Source: Planctomycetota bacterium (GTDB taxonomy: Bacteria > Planctomycetota > UBA1135 > GCA-002686595). Taken from it: a stretch of DNA of 8,329 nucleotides. Shown here piece after piece: positions 7,557-8,329 of the stretch (within the stretch, counting starts at the first letter, position 1; each line of letters opens with the position of its first letter). The notes below the pieces were generated by a model. The model was not told the origin of the DNA, did not search any database, and saw only the letters and a list, made by a program, of their open reading frames with translations. The position numbers and the translations under genes were made by a program. The stretch spans positions 1 to 8,329 of the forward strand of contig JARGOW010000138.1 of assembly GCA_029212955.1 (NCBI GenBank), read 5' to 3'.

Positions 7557-7714
7557 AGTGCGGACTCCGGCTTCGGGTCGGGTATGCATGGATCTGAATA
7601 TCCTGAGTTAGACGTCGCGGCAGCCAACACCGAAATTCCCAAACTGCGAGCCTGGATCGAGTGAGTGAGGACATACTAGGTGGCTGGCATTCCGTCGACC
7701 TGTTGAGAAGAACC
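7557..7714 (+). other. Intergenic region with an in-frame open tail after the propeller stop
   Basis: These 158 bases lie between the propeller gene and the GH20 gene. A small bulged hairpin (arms 7563-7569 and 7574-7579, loop GCTT) follows the stop, too weak to call a terminator. The propeller reading frame stays open past its TGA for 35 further codons, to the TGA at 7662-7664, and includes an ATG at 7584 that would encode a 26-residue peptide ending IPKLRAWIE. I see no evidence that this is translated. No clear promoter was found for the GH20 gene. Confidence 0.4.
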
Positions 7715-8329
7715 ATGTCCAAGTATCTCCTGTTGTTCGTTTGGTTAATACTCGGATCCATCGGCTCGCAGAGTCTGGTCTTTCCTCAGGAACCGGTTTG
7801 TGAAGAGGTTCTTGAAGATCCGTTCCATAGCGACGTGGTGATTAAACCAGGGCCGGTTGCCCGGTTCCAACCGGAAGCTCCCTCCGGGCAGGTCATTGCT
7901 GTGATTCCGCAGCCCGCGCATTTGCAAATCAACGAGGGGGCCCATTGGCTTGGTTTTGAGAGCTGGCTACGCATCTGTGTGAAGGATCAGGCGTTGCTGG
8001 ACATGCGCATGGACCGGAGAGTGCTGGAGGTGGTTGATCCCTTGGGTTTGGGGATGTCCCTGTGCACCCACGAGGGCGGTTGCAGCGCGTCCATCACCCT
8101 TGAACTTGGTGGGGAAGCTGAGGTGTTCGGATCCGAGGGTTACCGGCTTTGGGTTTCGGAGGGTGGCATTGAAATCCAGGCGGCGAAGCCGGTGGGTGTG
8201 TTCTATGGCATCCAGACCCTGCGCCAATTGCTGCCCGAGCCTGTGGTCTATGGGACAAACCGAGCGTATCAAGGGTGGAGCGTGCCCCACGTGGAAATCG
8301 TCGATACGCCGCGGTTTCCTTGGCGGGGG
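7715..8329 (+). CDS. Exported beta-N-acetylhexosaminidase, GH20 family, N-terminal part only
   Basis: GH20 enzymes remove terminal N-acetylglucosamine or N-acetylgalactosamine from chitin fragments, glycans or peptidoglycan pieces. The 205 visible residues run off the right edge. The N terminus (MSKYLLLFVWLILGSIGSQS) is a signal peptide with K3 and a hydrophobic core, cleaved near residue 18-20. Residues about 60-188 match the GH20b domain that precedes the catalytic barrel, with the typical end EGYRLWVS (141-148) and GVFYGIQTLRQLLPE (161-175). Residues 192-205 (HVEIVDTPRFPWRG) are the conserved entry to the catalytic TIM barrel. The catalytic Asp-Glu pair lies beyond the window, so activity cannot be judged. 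The ATG is preceded by GAGAAG with a four-base gap, a weak ribosome binding site. The gene encodes extracytoplasmic aminosugar hydrolysis and is co-directional with the propeller gene. The family is clear; the substrate is not. Confidence 0.93.
   Translation, partial: MSKYLLLFVWLILGSIGSQSLVFPQEPVCEEVLEDPFHSDVVIKPGPVARFQPEAPSGQVIAVIPQPAHLQINEGAHWLGFESWLRICVKDQALLDMRMDRRVLEVVDPLGLGMSLCTHEGGCSASITLELGGEAEVFGSEGYRLWVSEGGIEIQAAKPVGVFYGIQTLRQLLPEPVVYGTNRAYQGWSVPHVEIVDTPRFPWRG

Noticed and set aside
1..8329. RNA genes, insertion sequences, CRISPR repeats, defence or toxin-antitoxin genes
   Set aside because: No tRNA-like cloverleaf, transposase motif, regularly spaced repeat or defence-family signature was seen in a by-eye reading of the window.

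Overview
The window most likely comes from a Planctomycetota bacterium, probably of the lineage that carries many large secreted proteins with a shared C-terminal domain. This rests on four observations: the C-terminal ~150 residues of the protein at 2648-3934 match, from memory, a domain repeated across secreted planctomycete proteins; the plus-strand genes have weak or absent Shine-Dalgarno sequences; base composition is GC-rich; and exported proteins of unknown function dominate. The phylum assignment is an inference and was not tested by any search.

Layout. Positions 1-2261 (minus strand) hold clpB, the disaggregase chaperone. It is complete at its N terminus and cut at the left edge after about 753 residues. 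A 386-base divergent intergenic region (2262-2647) separates it from four plus-strand genes. These are (1) a secreted protein with two PPC-like domains and the planctomycete-type C-terminal domain (2648-3934), followed by a strong hairpin (3969-4008); (2) a small lipoprotein resembling DUF3750 (4079-4762); (3) a 906-residue exported protein that looks like a beta-propeller (4836-7556); and (4) the N-terminal part of an exported GH20 family beta-N-acetylhexosaminidase (7715-8329), cut by the right edge.

How the genes work together. clpB is cytoplasmic housekeeping and has no evident link to the rest. All four plus-strand products carry export signals, so the right three quarters of the window is an envelope or secretome block. 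The hairpin after the first gene suggests that it is transcribed alone. The lipoprotein, propeller and GH20 genes are co-directional with gaps of 73 and 158 bases and could be partly co-transcribed, but nothing in the sequence proves a shared pathway. Only clpB and the GH20 gene have a clear biochemical function.

No RNA gene, mobile element, CRISPR array or defence system was recognised. The most useful leads are the uncharacterised propeller protein and its lower GC content, the DUF3750-like lipoprotein, a shortened segment in the second ATPase domain of ClpB, and a cluster of GCCAAA hexamers between the divergent promoters. I did not find convincing evidence of a new biological system.
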